64,000 nucleotides of DNA from Candidatus Zixiibacteriota bacterium (GTDB lineage Bacteria; Zixibacteria; MSB-5A5; GN15; PGXB01): NCBI GenBank assembly GCA_016933955.1, contig JAFGTT010000018.1, forward strand, positions 1-64,000, written 5' to 3'. How positions within the stretch are numbered: the stretch's first letter is position 1; each line of letters starts with the position of its first letter. The position numbers and the translations under genes are program-made. Below are positions 28,287-37,640 of the stretch, piece by piece. The notes under the pieces were generated by a model. That model was given only the letters and a program-made list of their open reading frames with translations, ran no database searches and was not told the origin of the DNA.

Positions 28287-29543
28287 TTATTCACCCTGAA
28301 TTTGCTCCAGCAGTTGCACGGCGTTTTCGTTTTCGGGATTCAATTCCAGGGATTTTTCGTAATTTTCAATAGCCCGAGTGGTGTCACCTTTAGCCAGAAA
28401 CGCCTCGCCCATGCTGTCGTAAACATTGGCCGATTCGGGGTAGGCCTCGATATTAAGCTCGAAAACGGCAATAGCCTCATCGATCATCCCGCGCCGAAGA
28501 AGCTGATAACCCAGAATATTCAGCTGATTTTCCTCGAAGTCATAGCGACCGGGATAATTGCGGCTGAGATAACGATAAACCCTGACGGCTTCATCGATAC
28601 CTTTTTCCACCAGCGCCCGGCTGACCGGGTCGCAGATGGAGGTGTAGCCGGGAGTGGCATCACGGTGAAGACTTTCGTAAACCGTTTGAAGCCACTGATC
28701 ATTGGACACAAATGGATATTTATTCCAGTCGGACCATCGGCTCAGAACCGAATCGACAATCATCTGTTCGGCGGTGCGGCCCCGGGCCATTTCACTCCGA
28801 ATCACCCGGATGCTTTCCTTGAGAGTGTCGTTGTACTGGAGCAGTTCGTTTTTGGTGAAATTGCCGCCATGCCCCGGAATATATATGGCATCATCGGGCA
28901 TCATGGCCGCGATCCGGTCAATGGTCCGGGTATAATTGACCACATTCCCGCCTGAGGTAATGTCGATATAGGGGAAACCCTCGGCGAAAAACAGGTCGCC
29001 CATGCAGATTGTTTTGTAGTCCGGCAGGTAAACGATTATATCGCCATCGGTGTGATTGTCGGGGAAATAAATTAGTTTCAGGGTCTGGTCATTGAAATAG
29101 ATGGTCATGGTATCACTGAAGGTGATTTCCGGCAGGCCCTCGGTCAGGTAGGGCGGGAGATGATAAAACTGGCCGCCGATCCTCAGGCGCGCTTTATCAT
29201 GGGCGACGATGATTATGTCATCGGGGAAATTCCGGTTGCCGCCGGTATGATCGGCATGCATGTGGGTATTGATAATGTATTTCACCTCGCCGTCACTGAT
29301 TTTGGCCAGGGATTCTTTGAGAACCTCGGTGGTGTTTCTCAGGCCGGATTCCACCAGCAGGATGCCCTCATTACCGGTTAAGGCGGTAACATTGATACGG
29401 AAAGCGCCGATACAGGTTATCCGGAAGAGATTATCATTGAGACGCGTGACCTCGGTGGCCGGTTCGGCTGCTTCATGCTGCGGCCGGACTTCCGGGGTAA
29501 TCAAAATCAGGATAATACATAGCACGAATAATATATTCTTCAT
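28287..29543 (-). CDS. Periplasmic metallo-beta-lactamase-fold hydrolase with TPR tail
   Basis: The 418-residue precursor has a signal peptide (about 1-21). The metallo-beta-lactamase domain carries THMHADHTGG near residue 93, a downstream H in DNHTDGD, and the Asp/His ligands GDLFF and PGHGG, so two zinc ions can bind. The C-terminal 100 residues contain TPR-like repeats (AIAVFELNIEAYPESANVY; AIENYEKSLELNPENENAV). The reaction is unknown; lactonase, thioesterase and beta-lactamase are all possible. GGAGG precedes the ATG. It precedes no operon partner directly but shares the strand with the thioredoxin-TPR gene upstream. Confidence 0.87.
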   Translation of the reverse strand: MKNILFVLCIILILITPEVRPQHEAAEPATEVTRLNDNLFRITCIGAFRINVTALTGNEGILLVESGLRNTTEVLKESLAKISDGEVKYIINTHMHADHTGGNRNFPDDIIIVAHDKARLRIGGQFYHLPPYLTEGLPEITFSDTMTIYFNDQTLKLIYFPDNHTDGDIIVYLPDYKTICMGDLFFAEGFPYIDITSGGNVVNYTRTIDRIAAMMPDDAIYIPGHGGNFTKNELLQYNDTLKESIRVIRSEMARGRTAEQMIVDSVLSRWSDWNKYPFVSNDQWLQTVYESLHRDATPGYTSICDPVSRALVEKGIDEAVRVYRYLSRNYPGRYDFEENQLNILGYQLLRRGMIDEAIAVFELNIEAYPESANVYDSMGEAFLAKGDTTRAIENYEKSLELNPENENAVQLLEQIQGE

Positions 29544-29673
29544 GATGGTAACCTCCGTTTAGCCGAGTTTATGCCATAACCGCAAAGCTGTCATGTCTTA
29601 AGTTCGGGATAGCCGGCATCGGGTAATTGTCTTTCCCGAAAAGTACAAAATCCTGATAAAAGGGTGCAACAAA

Positions 29674-29701
29674 AAAAGAGGAGGCCATCTCCTCCTCTTT
29701 T
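29674..29701. terminator. Bidirectional terminator
   Basis: A perfect 11-bp stem (29674-29684 with 29691-29701) flanked by an A-run on the left. On the minus strand it ends in T residues and would terminate the thioredoxin-TPR gene, whose stop is about 110 nt upstream. Confidence 0.75.
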
Positions 29702-29811
29702 ACCGGGTGAAAACCCGGACTCTATTTCAAAGTTGGAACCAATATCGTTAATTAAATTAGGTCGAAATAAGAGTTATGCTTGGATTTGGTTAAAACTACC
29801 GGAAAACCGCC

Positions 29812-30990
29812 TTATTCCTCCTGAATATTTTCCAGAAGGGTTTTGAAATACCGGGTGGTCGGGTCGGTCTCGACAGCCGCCTTATACATTGCCTCGGCCT
29901 GATCGCTATTACCCCGGGCCTCGCAAATTTGCCCGATAGTGGCCATAATCATAGCCCGAAATCTGTCTCCGGTGGCTCGTTGCAGGGCCTGACGGGCATA
30001 TGTCTCGGCCTCGTCGAGATGGATTTTTCGCTCCAGGCACCACCTGGCAAAGGCGAAATATTTTTCGGGATCTTTCTGCCAGTCCGGTCCCAGGGAAGTT
30101 TGCTGGATGACAATCGCCCCGGCGGTGTCATGCCGGGCATAAAGCGCCTGATCCCCCCGGAAAAGATCGTAGGCCGCAATCGATTCCTCGGTTTGGGTAG
30201 CTCTGGTCAGATCAAGCCCTTTCTGGAGGTAGGGAATCAACCAATCGGTCGTATTTTTATCACGGGCCAGCCGCCCCAGGATTTTGATAGCCATTATTTT
30301 ATCATTGCCAGAGATATTACCCGATACCAGGACGGAATCGGCCGAAGGCAGGACCTGATCGAACGGGATGGAATCTTTCCAGGCGGCATTGGCATAGTTT
30401 TTGAAAATATCAAAAGAAAAATCCTTTTTCTTTTCGCCCAACTGCCCGGCCCGCCGGTAATAATCAACCGCTTTGAGGTATTCCCCGATTTCGGAATTGT
30501 ACCCGGCCAGGTACAGAGCCTCGGCATAATCGGGGTTTTTCTCAAAACGGGCGGCTCTTTGATTGATGGTGATCGGGTCGGCCAGGGCCTTGTTGAGGGT
30601 GGTGATGAAACGATGCGGGCCGTTGTAGCCGATCCAGCGGCTGATGACATCACCATCGATATTCACCAGAATAAAAACCGGATAGGTCGTTCCGACATTA
30701 TACTGCCTGGCCAATTCGCCGCCTTCATCTCTTAGAACATCGAGCGGCAGATGCATCACTTTTGCCAGAGTCTGTTTCATCTGAGGATTCTGTCCGGCCT
30801 CCTGGTTGGCCTTTTCGCAGTATTCGCAATCCTCCCGATAGAATTCCATCAGGATCAGTTTGTTTTCTTTATGGGCCATGAATCGGGCCATTTTCAGAGT
30901 CCGGGGAGTCTGAGCCCATAAAATACTCTGCGCCGCCAGAAGTAAGAAAAGCGTTATTAAAAAAAATTTGAGAAGTCGGCCTGGTTTCAT
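29812..30990 (-). CDS. Exported thioredoxin-fold protein with TPR repeats
   Basis: The 392-residue precursor has a signal peptide (about 1-26, ending LWAQ). A thioredoxin-like domain follows with the active-site pair Cys55-x-x-Cys58 (CEYC) and the cis-Pro loop TYPVF near residue 101. The remaining 250 residues are helical with TPR-like segments (AEALYLAGYNSEIGEYLKAVDYY; AEAMYKAAVETDPTTRYF). It probably reduces or isomerises disulfides in periplasmic proteins, with the TPR part binding partners. The ribosome-binding site before the ATG is weak. A bidirectional terminator follows. Confidence 0.85.
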   Translation of the reverse strand: MKPGRLLKFFLITLFLLLAAQSILWAQTPRTLKMARFMAHKENKLILMEFYREDCEYCEKANQEAGQNPQMKQTLAKVMHLPLDVLRDEGGELARQYNVGTTYPVFILVNIDGDVISRWIGYNGPHRFITTLNKALADPITINQRAARFEKNPDYAEALYLAGYNSEIGEYLKAVDYYRRAGQLGEKKKDFSFDIFKNYANAAWKDSIPFDQVLPSADSVLVSGNISGNDKIMAIKILGRLARDKNTTDWLIPYLQKGLDLTRATQTEESIAAYDLFRGDQALYARHDTAGAIVIQQTSLGPDWQKDPEKYFAFARWCLERKIHLDEAETYARQALQRATGDRFRAMIMATIGQICEARGNSDQAEAMYKAAVETDPTTRYFKTLLENIQEE

Positions 30991-31165
30991 AAATAATATC
31001 CGGTTGGAATTTAATCAATTTGCTGAATTATACAACATTCTTAACCATTAAGTTAGACGAAAATCAATATTATTGAAATTTAGCCGTTGGTTCAATGAAT
31101 TGATGTTCTCCGCCGTATTAATCTTGAGAATAGAATTCAGGGGTCGAATCAATCAAGGAGATATT

Positions 31166-31945
31166 ATGAAAATTATTCTGTTTATGTTATTACTGGTATT
31201 TTTCGGGAGTGTTGCCGGGGCGGAAATTGTCACGGAAACCATTGAATATCGCCAGGGCAATACGGTTCTGGAAGGCTATCTGGCCTATGATAAAGCAATA
31301 ACCGGGAAACGACCGGGCGTGGCGGTGGTCCATGAATGGACCGGTATCAATGATTATACCAAGATGAGAACCGAAAAACTGGCCGGAATGGGATATGTGG
31401 CTCTGGCGGTTGATATTTATGGCAAAGGAATCCGGCCGCTAAATAGCGAAGAGGCCGCGGCCCAGGCCAAAATATATCGCAGTGATCGGCAATTGATGCG
31501 GGAGCGGATAAAAGCCGGAGTTGATTTTCTCAAAAAACAAAAGTTGGTCGATTCCATGCAGGTTGCGGCTATCGGTTACTGCTTCGGCGGCGGGGCGGTT
31601 CTGGAACTGGCCCGGTCGGGCGCGGCCGTTTCCGGAGTGGTCAGTTTCCATGGTAACCTGGATACGCCGAATCCTGACGATGCCCGCAACATCCGCTGTA
31701 AGGTGCTGGTTTTGCATGGCGCCGATGATCCCTATGTCCCGGCCGAACAGGTAACCGCCTTTCAGGCTGAAATGAGACAGGCAGGAGTGGATTGGCAGAT
31801 GATATTTTATGGGGGAGCGGTTCACAGCTTCACCAATCCCGGGGCGGGAGATGATCCTTCGCGAGGAACGGCTTATAATGCCTCGGCCGATCGGCGTTCC
31901 TGGCAAGCCATGAAGCAGTTTTTCGGTGAAATATTTAATAGATAG
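31166..31945 (+). CDS. Exported dienelactone hydrolase family protein
   Basis: A 259-residue alpha/beta hydrolase. The signal peptide is about residues 1-18 (VAGA). The catalytic triad is Cys139 in GYCFGGG, Asp near 187 in DDPYVP and His near 219 in VHSFTNP; a Cys nucleophile is the mark of this family. The start at 31166 follows AAGGAG; the frame extends 31 codons upstream without a site. The stop is 6 nt from the convergent dockerin gene. The substrate is unknown and need not be a dienelactone. Confidence 0.9.
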   Translation: MKIILFMLLLVFFGSVAGAEIVTETIEYRQGNTVLEGYLAYDKAITGKRPGVAVVHEWTGINDYTKMRTEKLAGMGYVALAVDIYGKGIRPLNSEEAAAQAKIYRSDRQLMRERIKAGVDFLKKQKLVDSMQVAAIGYCFGGGAVLELARSGAAVSGVVSFHGNLDTPNPDDARNIRCKVLVLHGADDPYVPAEQVTAFQAEMRQAGVDWQMIFYGGAVHSFTNPGAGDDPSRGTAYNASADRRSWQAMKQFFGEIFNR

Positions 31946-31951
31946 AAACTA

Positions 31952-32677
31952 TTATGGGCAGACAGGCGGATCGCCATCCTTGTAAAGGTACTTTATCAGG
32001 TAGGTAACATCAAGAATATTTATGACTCCGTTGCCGTCTTCATCGCCCGATTCGATCGGCGATGGGGCCTCGCCGTTCTTGTATAGATAGTTGACCAGAA
32101 AAGTAACATCGAGGATATTCAAAGCGCCGCTACCATCGGCATCGCCGCAAGTGGGGGGATATATAACTTCAACATTAAGAGAATCTCCAACACAGAAATA
32201 GCCGTTATCATTACCGAATAAAACGGTGGTATGCAACGGCAGAGCATACTGACCGGCGGTGTTGCATACCAGTGACAATTCCAGATCAAGGCTGTCGCCC
32301 GGATTGATATCATTGGTAATCGTGCCATCCGGATCAGTGATCACCCAGTAACAGGTCTTGTATTCGGAATAGACGGAATCGACCATTTCCTCAAAAACAA
32401 TTTCTACCGGATTGCCGTTTATTGTCACCGCGTATTCGGTGATTACGAATTCGGTTGGCAGATTGTCGGAAAAGTATAATCCCAATAACTCAAAATTCTC
32501 ATTGTTGACCAGATACCGGTTGATTGTCAGAGTATCGGCAGACGTTATAATATCAGCGGAAAGCGAATAATCGCTGTTAAAATTTGATCCGGCGGGATAA
32601 ACCTGGTCGTCGGCCCCAAGGGACTGTGCGGCCAGACATAATCCCACGATAAATATGGTCCCCGCAAATCTGGTCAT
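31952..32677 (-). CDS. Secreted protein with C-terminal dockerin-like pair
   Basis: The 241-residue precursor has a signal peptide (about 1-20, SLGA), a beta-rich region of about 140 residues similar to bacterial Ig-like or DUF-type adhesin modules (NNENFELLGLYFSDNLP; NPGDSLDLELSL), and a dockerin-like end: DADGSGALNILDVTFLVNYLY and DEDGNGVINILDVTYLIKYLY, each holding an EF-hand loop, then CP. It resembles the dockerin tail of the VCBS protein at 25.8 kb, so both probably attach to the same receptor. ATG 32677 gives the better signal peptide; an ATG four codons earlier is possible. Confidence 0.85.
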   Translation of the reverse strand: MTRFAGTIFIVGLCLAAQSLGADDQVYPAGSNFNSDYSLSADIITSADTLTINRYLVNNENFELLGLYFSDNLPTEFVITEYAVTINGNPVEIVFEEMVDSVYSEYKTCYWVITDPDGTITNDINPGDSLDLELSLVCNTAGQYALPLHTTVLFGNDNGYFCVGDSLNVEVIYPPTCGDADGSGALNILDVTFLVNYLYKNGEAPSPIESGDEDGNGVINILDVTYLIKYLYKDGDPPVCP

Positions 32678-32689
32678 AAAAATTTCCAT

Positions 32690-33062
32690 CCCCTATTTCG
32701 GAAAGACCGGTACGGCTTGTAAATCAAAGTAATTATAAAACTTATGGGAATAAAGTAATCAATTTTCGGGAATTATGCAAACCATTTTTGCCCGGGAAGA
32801 TCAACGGCTTTATCGGGATGTCCGAAATGACCTTCGGGCTTGACATTGGCATGGATTATGATTATTGTTGGCCGACATGATGGATAAGGGTTTCCGGGCC
32901 GACCCTTCCGACCGTCAAAAGATTATGACGGCGAAAACGTGAAAGGATCACAGGAATTCGCACATTTATTCTGAATCTTCCCGACAGACCACTCCAGCCC
33001 GAACGGCCTGACTGGTACCGATTAAGAATAGATACGGACAGGACATAATTTGGAGGTTTCTT
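32690..33062. other. Intergenic region with a promoter and small stem-loop
   Basis: No gene seen. A promoter-like TTGACA (32840-32845), 17-nt spacer and TATTGT (32863-32868) point right towards the FKBP lipoprotein gene, leaving a leader of about 190 nt. CCGTC...GACGG (about 32911-32931) can form a short hairpin in that leader. I see no known riboswitch pattern. Confidence 0.4.
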
Positions 33063-33560
33063 ATGAAATCGGCGACGAAAGGATTATTGTTTTTACTGAT
33101 TGCGATTCTGGCTTTCGGAGGTTGCAGCAGTCAGCGACGGGTTAAAGACGGCGACAAAGTCAAAGTGAATTACACCGGCCGGTTCGAAGACGGTGAGGAA
33201 TTCGATTCCTCACGGGACCGCGAACCGCTTGAGGTAACGATTGGTAGCGGCGATATTATCCCCGGATTCGAAATCGGCCTGCTGGGAATGGCGGTCGGCG
33301 AAACCAAAACCATCACCATTACCCCTGATGAAGCCTATGGTCAGGTTCGATCCGACCTGATTGCCACGATACCCAAAAGCCAATTCCCCCCGGATATGAA
33401 TCTGGTCGCGGGCCAGCAACTTCAATCGCAGCAGCCCGACGGACGGGTTATGACCGTGACGGTCAAAGAAGTCATGGCCGATTCGGTGACGATCGATGCC
33501 AACCATCCGATGGCCGGGAAGACGCTGTTGTTTGATGTGGAAGTAGTGGAAATCATGTAG
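33063..33560 (+). CDS. SlyD-like FKBP peptidyl-prolyl isomerase lipoprotein
   Basis: The 165-residue precursor has a lipoprotein signal with Cys21 (FGGC). The FKBP domain VKVNYTGRFEDGEEFDSS and IPGFEIGLLGMAVGETKTI is interrupted by an inserted flap (about 95-140, IPKSQFPPDMNLVAGQQL) as in SlyD-type chaperone isomerases. The usual SlyD His-rich metal tail is absent. It probably acts as a folding chaperone in the periplasm. GGAGG precedes the ATG. It differs in architecture from the smaller FKBP lipoprotein at 24.2 kb. Confidence 0.92.
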   Translation: MKSATKGLLFLLIAILAFGGCSSQRRVKDGDKVKVNYTGRFEDGEEFDSSRDREPLEVTIGSGDIIPGFEIGLLGMAVGETKTITITPDEAYGQVRSDLIATIPKSQFPPDMNLVAGQQLQSQQPDGRVMTVTVKEVMADSVTIDANHPMAGKTLLFDVEVVEIM

Positions 33561-33580
33561 TTATGAATTTCTCGGAAATA

Positions 33581-33612
33581 AAAAAGGCTCCGTAATGGCG
33601 GGGCCTTTTTTA
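33581..33612. terminator. Bidirectional terminator between the FKBP gene and lysS
   Basis: AAAAAAGGCTCCG (33581-33593) pairs with CGGGGCCTTTTTT (33600-33612), one mismatch or wobble, around a 6-nt loop. It has a U-run in both directions, so it ends both convergent genes. Confidence 0.85.
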
Positions 33613-33629
33613 TTTCCGGAATCTCCGGT

Positions 33630-35135
33630 TCAATTACCGCCCGGTTCGGATTCCTTTTCTTCCAGTTCGATTTCCGATTGTTCGATCGGTTTGAGTGACG
33701 GGAAGTAGATGACATCGCGGATGTTCTTACTGTCGGTCAAAAGCGCCACCATCCGGTCAATACCCAGTCCCAGGCCGGACATCGGCGGCATCCCGTATTC
33801 CATGCAGATTATATAATCTTCCTCGAGCATCATCGCTTCATCATCGCCCCGGGCGGCCAGTTCCTTTTGATCGAGCAGGCGGTTCTTTTGCTCGATCGGG
33901 TCGACCAACTCCGAATAGGCTTTAACCAGCTCCCATGAATTTATCACCACCTGGAACATATCCAGCCGGTCCGGATTATCATCCGTTTGGCGGGCCAGCG
34001 GGACCAGGATGCTGGGATGCATGGTCAGGAAGGTAGGCTGGATTAATTTGGGGCGGCTGTATTTTTTATACAGCGAATCGATCAGCGATCCCTGGCCGAC
34101 ATGTTTGTCCAGTTCGATATCGAGATTTCGCTTTTTAACTTCCTCTTTCAATTGCTCCAGGGTTGTAATAGTATCCAGGTCGATTCCGGTATCGCGAAGG
34201 ACCAGATCGCGGTAGGTAATTTCCTGCCATTCACCGGAGAAATCGATCTTTTCGCCCTGGTATTCTATTTCGAGCGACCCGGTAGTCTGTTTGACCATCG
34301 CCTGGATCATTTCCCGGATGAATTTCATGTTATCACGGTAATTCCAGTAGGCGACGTAATATTCCAGCATAGTGAATTCCTGGAGGTGCGATGGGTCGAT
34401 ACCCTCGTTGCGGAAACACTTCCCGATTTCGTACACTCGCTCATAACCGCCGACCATCAACCGTTTGAGATAAGTCTCCGGGGCGATTCGCAGGTACAGC
34501 GGGAGATCAAGAGCGTTATGATGGGTGACAAAGGGTCGGGCCGAGGCACCGGAGGAGGCCACCTGCAGAATAGGGGTTTCCACTTCGAAAAAACCATGCT
34601 CATCGAGATAACGGCGCATGAACCGGAGAATCTCATTTCGTTTGGCGAACCGTTCCATGGTTTCGCGATTGGAGATCAGGTCGAGATAACGCTGGCGGGC
34701 CTGCTGTTCCCGATCTATCAAACCGTGCCATTTTTCCGGAAGCGAGCGCAGGGCCTTAGCCAGCAGGCGGCATTCTTTGACATTGAGGGTTCGTTCGCCT
34801 TTTTGGGTGGTAAACATCACCCCCTTGATCCCGATATAATCGCCGACGTCGAGATGCTTGACCAGGAATTTATACAGGTCGGCCTCGATATTTCTGGCAT
34901 TGAGAGCGAACTGGACTTTTCCGGTGTGATCCTGGATATGGGCAAAAGTCAGTTTACCCATCACCCGAAAGGCGATAATCCGCCCGGCCGTGGAAACATT
35001 GTCGGTTCCATCGGGGACATTTTTCAACTCGGTACAGAAGTGTGTCTTATCGTATTTTTCCGGGTAACGCGGGGGAAACCTTTTCATCCATTCTTCCAGT
35101 TTTCCCAGGCGGACACCGTAATAATCTATTCCCAT
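33630..35135 (-). CDS. lysS: Lysyl-tRNA synthetase, class II
   Basis: Charges tRNA-Lys with lysine. The 501 residues have the OB-fold anticodon domain (about 55-150) and the class II catalytic core: motif 2 FRNEGIDPSHLQEFTMLEY and motif 3 GLGIDRMVALLTDS near the C-terminus, then YFPSLKP. The start MGIDYYG at 35135 follows GGAGG; the frame is open 14 codons further without a site. The two tRNA-Lys genes are 9 kb away. Confidence 0.96.
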   Translation of the reverse strand: MGIDYYGVRLGKLEEWMKRFPPRYPEKYDKTHFCTELKNVPDGTDNVSTAGRIIAFRVMGKLTFAHIQDHTGKVQFALNARNIEADLYKFLVKHLDVGDYIGIKGVMFTTQKGERTLNVKECRLLAKALRSLPEKWHGLIDREQQARQRYLDLISNRETMERFAKRNEILRFMRRYLDEHGFFEVETPILQVASSGASARPFVTHHNALDLPLYLRIAPETYLKRLMVGGYERVYEIGKCFRNEGIDPSHLQEFTMLEYYVAYWNYRDNMKFIREMIQAMVKQTTGSLEIEYQGEKIDFSGEWQEITYRDLVLRDTGIDLDTITTLEQLKEEVKKRNLDIELDKHVGQGSLIDSLYKKYSRPKLIQPTFLTMHPSILVPLARQTDDNPDRLDMFQVVINSWELVKAYSELVDPIEQKNRLLDQKELAARGDDEAMMLEEDYIICMEYGMPPMSGLGLGIDRMVALLTDSKNIRDVIYFPSLKPIEQSEIELEEKESEPGGN

Positions 35136-35262
35136 ACGAAACCTCCAGTCGCGGTATAATAATCGAATCCGATGCATAGATGTTAAGCAAACCGGGCCTT
35201 AAAATCAACGTCTAAGTTCCATCGGACGGTATTAATACGATTGAATCGGGCGGGGTCGGCAT

Positions 35263-35294
35263 AAAAAAGAGCGGGTGAAGAATTCTTCACCCGC
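35263..35294 (-). terminator. Terminator of the gltB-like/nuo-like operon
   Basis: A perfect 24-bp palindrome (35271-35294) forms a GC-rich hairpin. On the minus strand it is followed by TC and then six T. It lies 44 nt past the stop of the glutamate-synthase-domain gene. Confidence 0.85.
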
Positions 35295-35337
35295 CCCGCA
35301 TAAATCAACAGCCTTCAGAAATCAGAAGGCGGAAAGA

Positions 35338-36927
35338 TTAATCGGCATCGAGGATACTGACCGCCTCGGCCCTGTCAACATCCATAACGTAGGTAATCCC
35401 GCTTCTTTCGGCGGCCTCTTTGGTAAGAGCGCAGAGATCGTCGCGGGTCATATGTTCCAGCGAGAATTTCCGGGCTCCGGCCATCAACTGGCGAAGACCC
35501 TGGGCCAGGCGTTCATAGTAGGTATAAAGACCGATCGCACCGGCCGGGATTTTCGCGAATTCATTGTTACCCAGTTCATGACGAAGATCGGCGGCGGTGA
35601 CGAAAATCTCGTCGATGGTGCTTCCGAACCGTTCCACGTAAACCGGGAGTTGATGGGCATTGATAGCATTGCCGATGGTTTTGCCGACCATGGCGGCGGC
35701 AATCGGCGAACGCGCCATACCGATCATTTTTACGAACGGAGCGCCCAGGGCGAGGCCCTTGAAAATCTGATCCTCGAACGTGAACCCACCGGCCAGAACC
35801 AGCGGCGGGACATATTCGCCACGGTCGTGGAGCCTTTTGGTATATTCGTAAAGCATCGAGTGAAGTTCCACTGGCGGGATACCCCATTCATTCATCATGC
35901 GCCACGGGCTCATTCCGGTTCCGCCCCCGGCACCGTCCACGGTGAGCAGGTCGATGTTGTATTTCGAGGCGAACTTTATGGCCCGGGCCAGATCCGAGGG
36001 ACGGTACGCGCCGGTTTTCAGGAAAACATACTTGGCGCCGGCGGCCCGAAGTTCACCCACCCGCTGGGCAAAAGATTCCTCGGTCACCATGCCGACCCGG
36101 GAGTGACGCTCGAACTCCTTAAAAGCGCCATTCTCAAAGGCCTGAATGACTTCGGGATTGGTCGGATTGGGCAGGACCACATAGCCGCGCTGATAAAGCA
36201 GTTGGGCTTTTTTGAGGTCCTTGATCTTGACTTCGCCGCCGATATTTTTGGCGCCCTGGCCCCATTTTAATTCGACACAATGGACACCCAATTTCTCGAT
36301 GGCGTATTCCTGGGTACCCAGGCGGGTATCCTCGATATTGGCCTGAACGATAGTGGCCCCGTAGCCGTCGCGCTGATGATCCTGGTACAATTTAACCCGG
36401 CGTTTAAGATCGACCGTATCGATTACGCGGCCGTTGCCGTTGAATTTTGATTCCGGGTCCATACCGACGACATTCTCGCCGATTGTCAGACCGGTTCCTG
36501 CCAGGGCGGACCCGATGGCCAGACCTTCCCAGTTATTTTTGGCCACATCGGTTGATCCGATTCCGGGGATGATCCAGGGTAAACGGAATTTGACGCCCTT
36601 ATCGTGCCCGATCATAACCTCAAGCTTGACATTGGGGAAAATGGCCTTATCGCTGTCCTCTTCGATACCATGAGCGCCGACGGCGGTTCCCATGATATTG
36701 AAATGAGAATAATCAACCGGGTAATTTTTCTCCCCGGCGGTAGTGATAACGCCGAATGGCTGGGGGTAGATAACTTCATGACCGCGATAGGCCGATTTAC
36801 CGATTTCACACATCCCGATACACCCGTCCACGCAGGTAACACACATGCCGGAATTGGGGACAACCGAATCCTCGGTTCTGTTTTTGGTCAGGGTTGCCGC
36901 CGAAGCATTCACACGCGTAAATGACAT
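35338..36927 (-). CDS. FMN-binding glutamate synthase domain protein
   Basis: A 529-residue protein holding the FMN/3Fe-4S synthase barrel of GltB without the glutaminase or central domains, as in short GltB-like proteins. Visible landmarks are LTVDGAGGGTGMSPW, LVLAGGFTFEDQIFKGLALGA and PIAAAMVGKTIGNAINAH. An unusual N-terminal cysteine set GMCVTCVDGCIGMCE (about 27-41) could bind a cluster and pass electrons. The start follows GAGGAG. It ends an operon with NuoE-, NuoF-GltD- and NuoG-like iron-sulfur genes, so it may take electrons from NAD(P)H or ferredoxin. True glutamate synthase activity is uncertain, because no ammonia-donating domain is present. Confidence 0.85.
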   Translation of the reverse strand: MSFTRVNASAATLTKNRTEDSVVPNSGMCVTCVDGCIGMCEIGKSAYRGHEVIYPQPFGVITTAGEKNYPVDYSHFNIMGTAVGAHGIEEDSDKAIFPNVKLEVMIGHDKGVKFRLPWIIPGIGSTDVAKNNWEGLAIGSALAGTGLTIGENVVGMDPESKFNGNGRVIDTVDLKRRVKLYQDHQRDGYGATIVQANIEDTRLGTQEYAIEKLGVHCVELKWGQGAKNIGGEVKIKDLKKAQLLYQRGYVVLPNPTNPEVIQAFENGAFKEFERHSRVGMVTEESFAQRVGELRAAGAKYVFLKTGAYRPSDLARAIKFASKYNIDLLTVDGAGGGTGMSPWRMMNEWGIPPVELHSMLYEYTKRLHDRGEYVPPLVLAGGFTFEDQIFKGLALGAPFVKMIGMARSPIAAAMVGKTIGNAINAHQLPVYVERFGSTIDEIFVTAADLRHELGNNEFAKIPAGAIGLYTYYERLAQGLRQLMAGARKFSLEHMTRDDLCALTKEAAERSGITYVMDVDRAEAVSILDAD

Positions 36928-36962
36928 TGCTTTTTCTCCTCTATACTTTGGCTCTTTTATTT

Positions 36963-37640
36963 TCAATCTTTTCTTATTTCACAAGCGACACACGGTTTCA
37001 TATAGCACATCATGTCGTCAAATTTCTCTTTTTCCAGGCAAGGCGGGGCCAGGTTAGCGCAACCGCCGCAAATGGCTTTTTCCGGTTCGGTGAAGGTGCA
37101 CCGGAGTTCGCAGGCCGGGCAGACATAGATACATCCACCGCACAACCGGCAGACATCGGATTTGATGTCGAACGGCGTTCCCAGGGAACGGTTTTCCCCG
37201 CGACCCCGGAAGCCGATGGCACCGGCCATCATTTGTTCCTGACACATCCTCACGCATCGCCCGCAAAGGATGCAATCCTCATACTCCTGGCGAAAACGCT
37301 GTTGTTTGATTGCGTGGGCCGAGGCCAGATCCTGAATGGTCTTGGACTGCGGGCAGGAGGCCAGCAGAAGTTCCAGAATCATCCGGCGGGCTTTAACAAC
37401 GCGCGTCGATGCGGTTCGGACCTTAAGACCCTCCTGGGCCGGATAAGTACATGATGTCACCAGCCGCGAGTTGGGCGGATCACCTATTTCCACCACGCAG
37501 AGGCGGCAGGCACCGTAGGGCGTCAATCCTTCCATATGGCAGAGAGTCGGAATAGGGAAACCCAGAAACTGGGCCGCCTCGAGCAGGGTGGTGCCCTCTT
37601 CGACGGCGAGCTTGACTCCGTTTATGGTTAAATTAATCAT
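36963..37640 (-). CDS. [2Fe-2S]/[4Fe-4S] iron-sulfur protein, NuoG-N/HydA-N-like
   Basis: A 225-residue electron-transfer subunit. The N-terminus is a plant-type [2Fe-2S] ferredoxin (LCHMEG...GACRLC...TSC, Cys near 34, 45, 48 and 64). Then come two [4Fe-4S] motif sets, CILCGRCVRMC near 123 and CRLCGGCIYVC near 163, and an extra cysteine-rich tail CGGCA...PPC...CYMKPCVAC. This matches the N-terminal half of NuoG or the HydA iron-sulfur region but lacks a molybdopterin or H-cluster domain. Its ATG overlaps the stop of the NuoF-GltD gene by 4 nt, so it is a coupled subunit. Confidence 0.87.
   Translation of the reverse strand: MINLTINGVKLAVEEGTTLLEAAQFLGFPIPTLCHMEGLTPYGACRLCVVEIGDPPNSRLVTSCTYPAQEGLKVRTASTRVVKARRMILELLLASCPQSKTIQDLASAHAIKQQRFRQEYEDCILCGRCVRMCQEQMMAGAIGFRGRGENRSLGTPFDIKSDVCRLCGGCIYVCPACELRCTFTEPEKAICGGCANLAPPCLEKEKFDDMMCYMKPCVACEIRKD

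Noticed and set aside
34101-35159. A 352-codon plus-strand frame opposite lysS
   Set aside because: It is a shadow of the strongly conserved lysS; its product shows no domain, and it has no ribosome-binding site. The same applies to frames opposite gdhA, the peptidases and the NuoF-GltD gene.
35338-36927. Complete glutamate synthase large subunit
   Set aside because: At 529 residues it has only the FMN/synthase domain; the glutaminase domain with its N-terminal Cys is absent.
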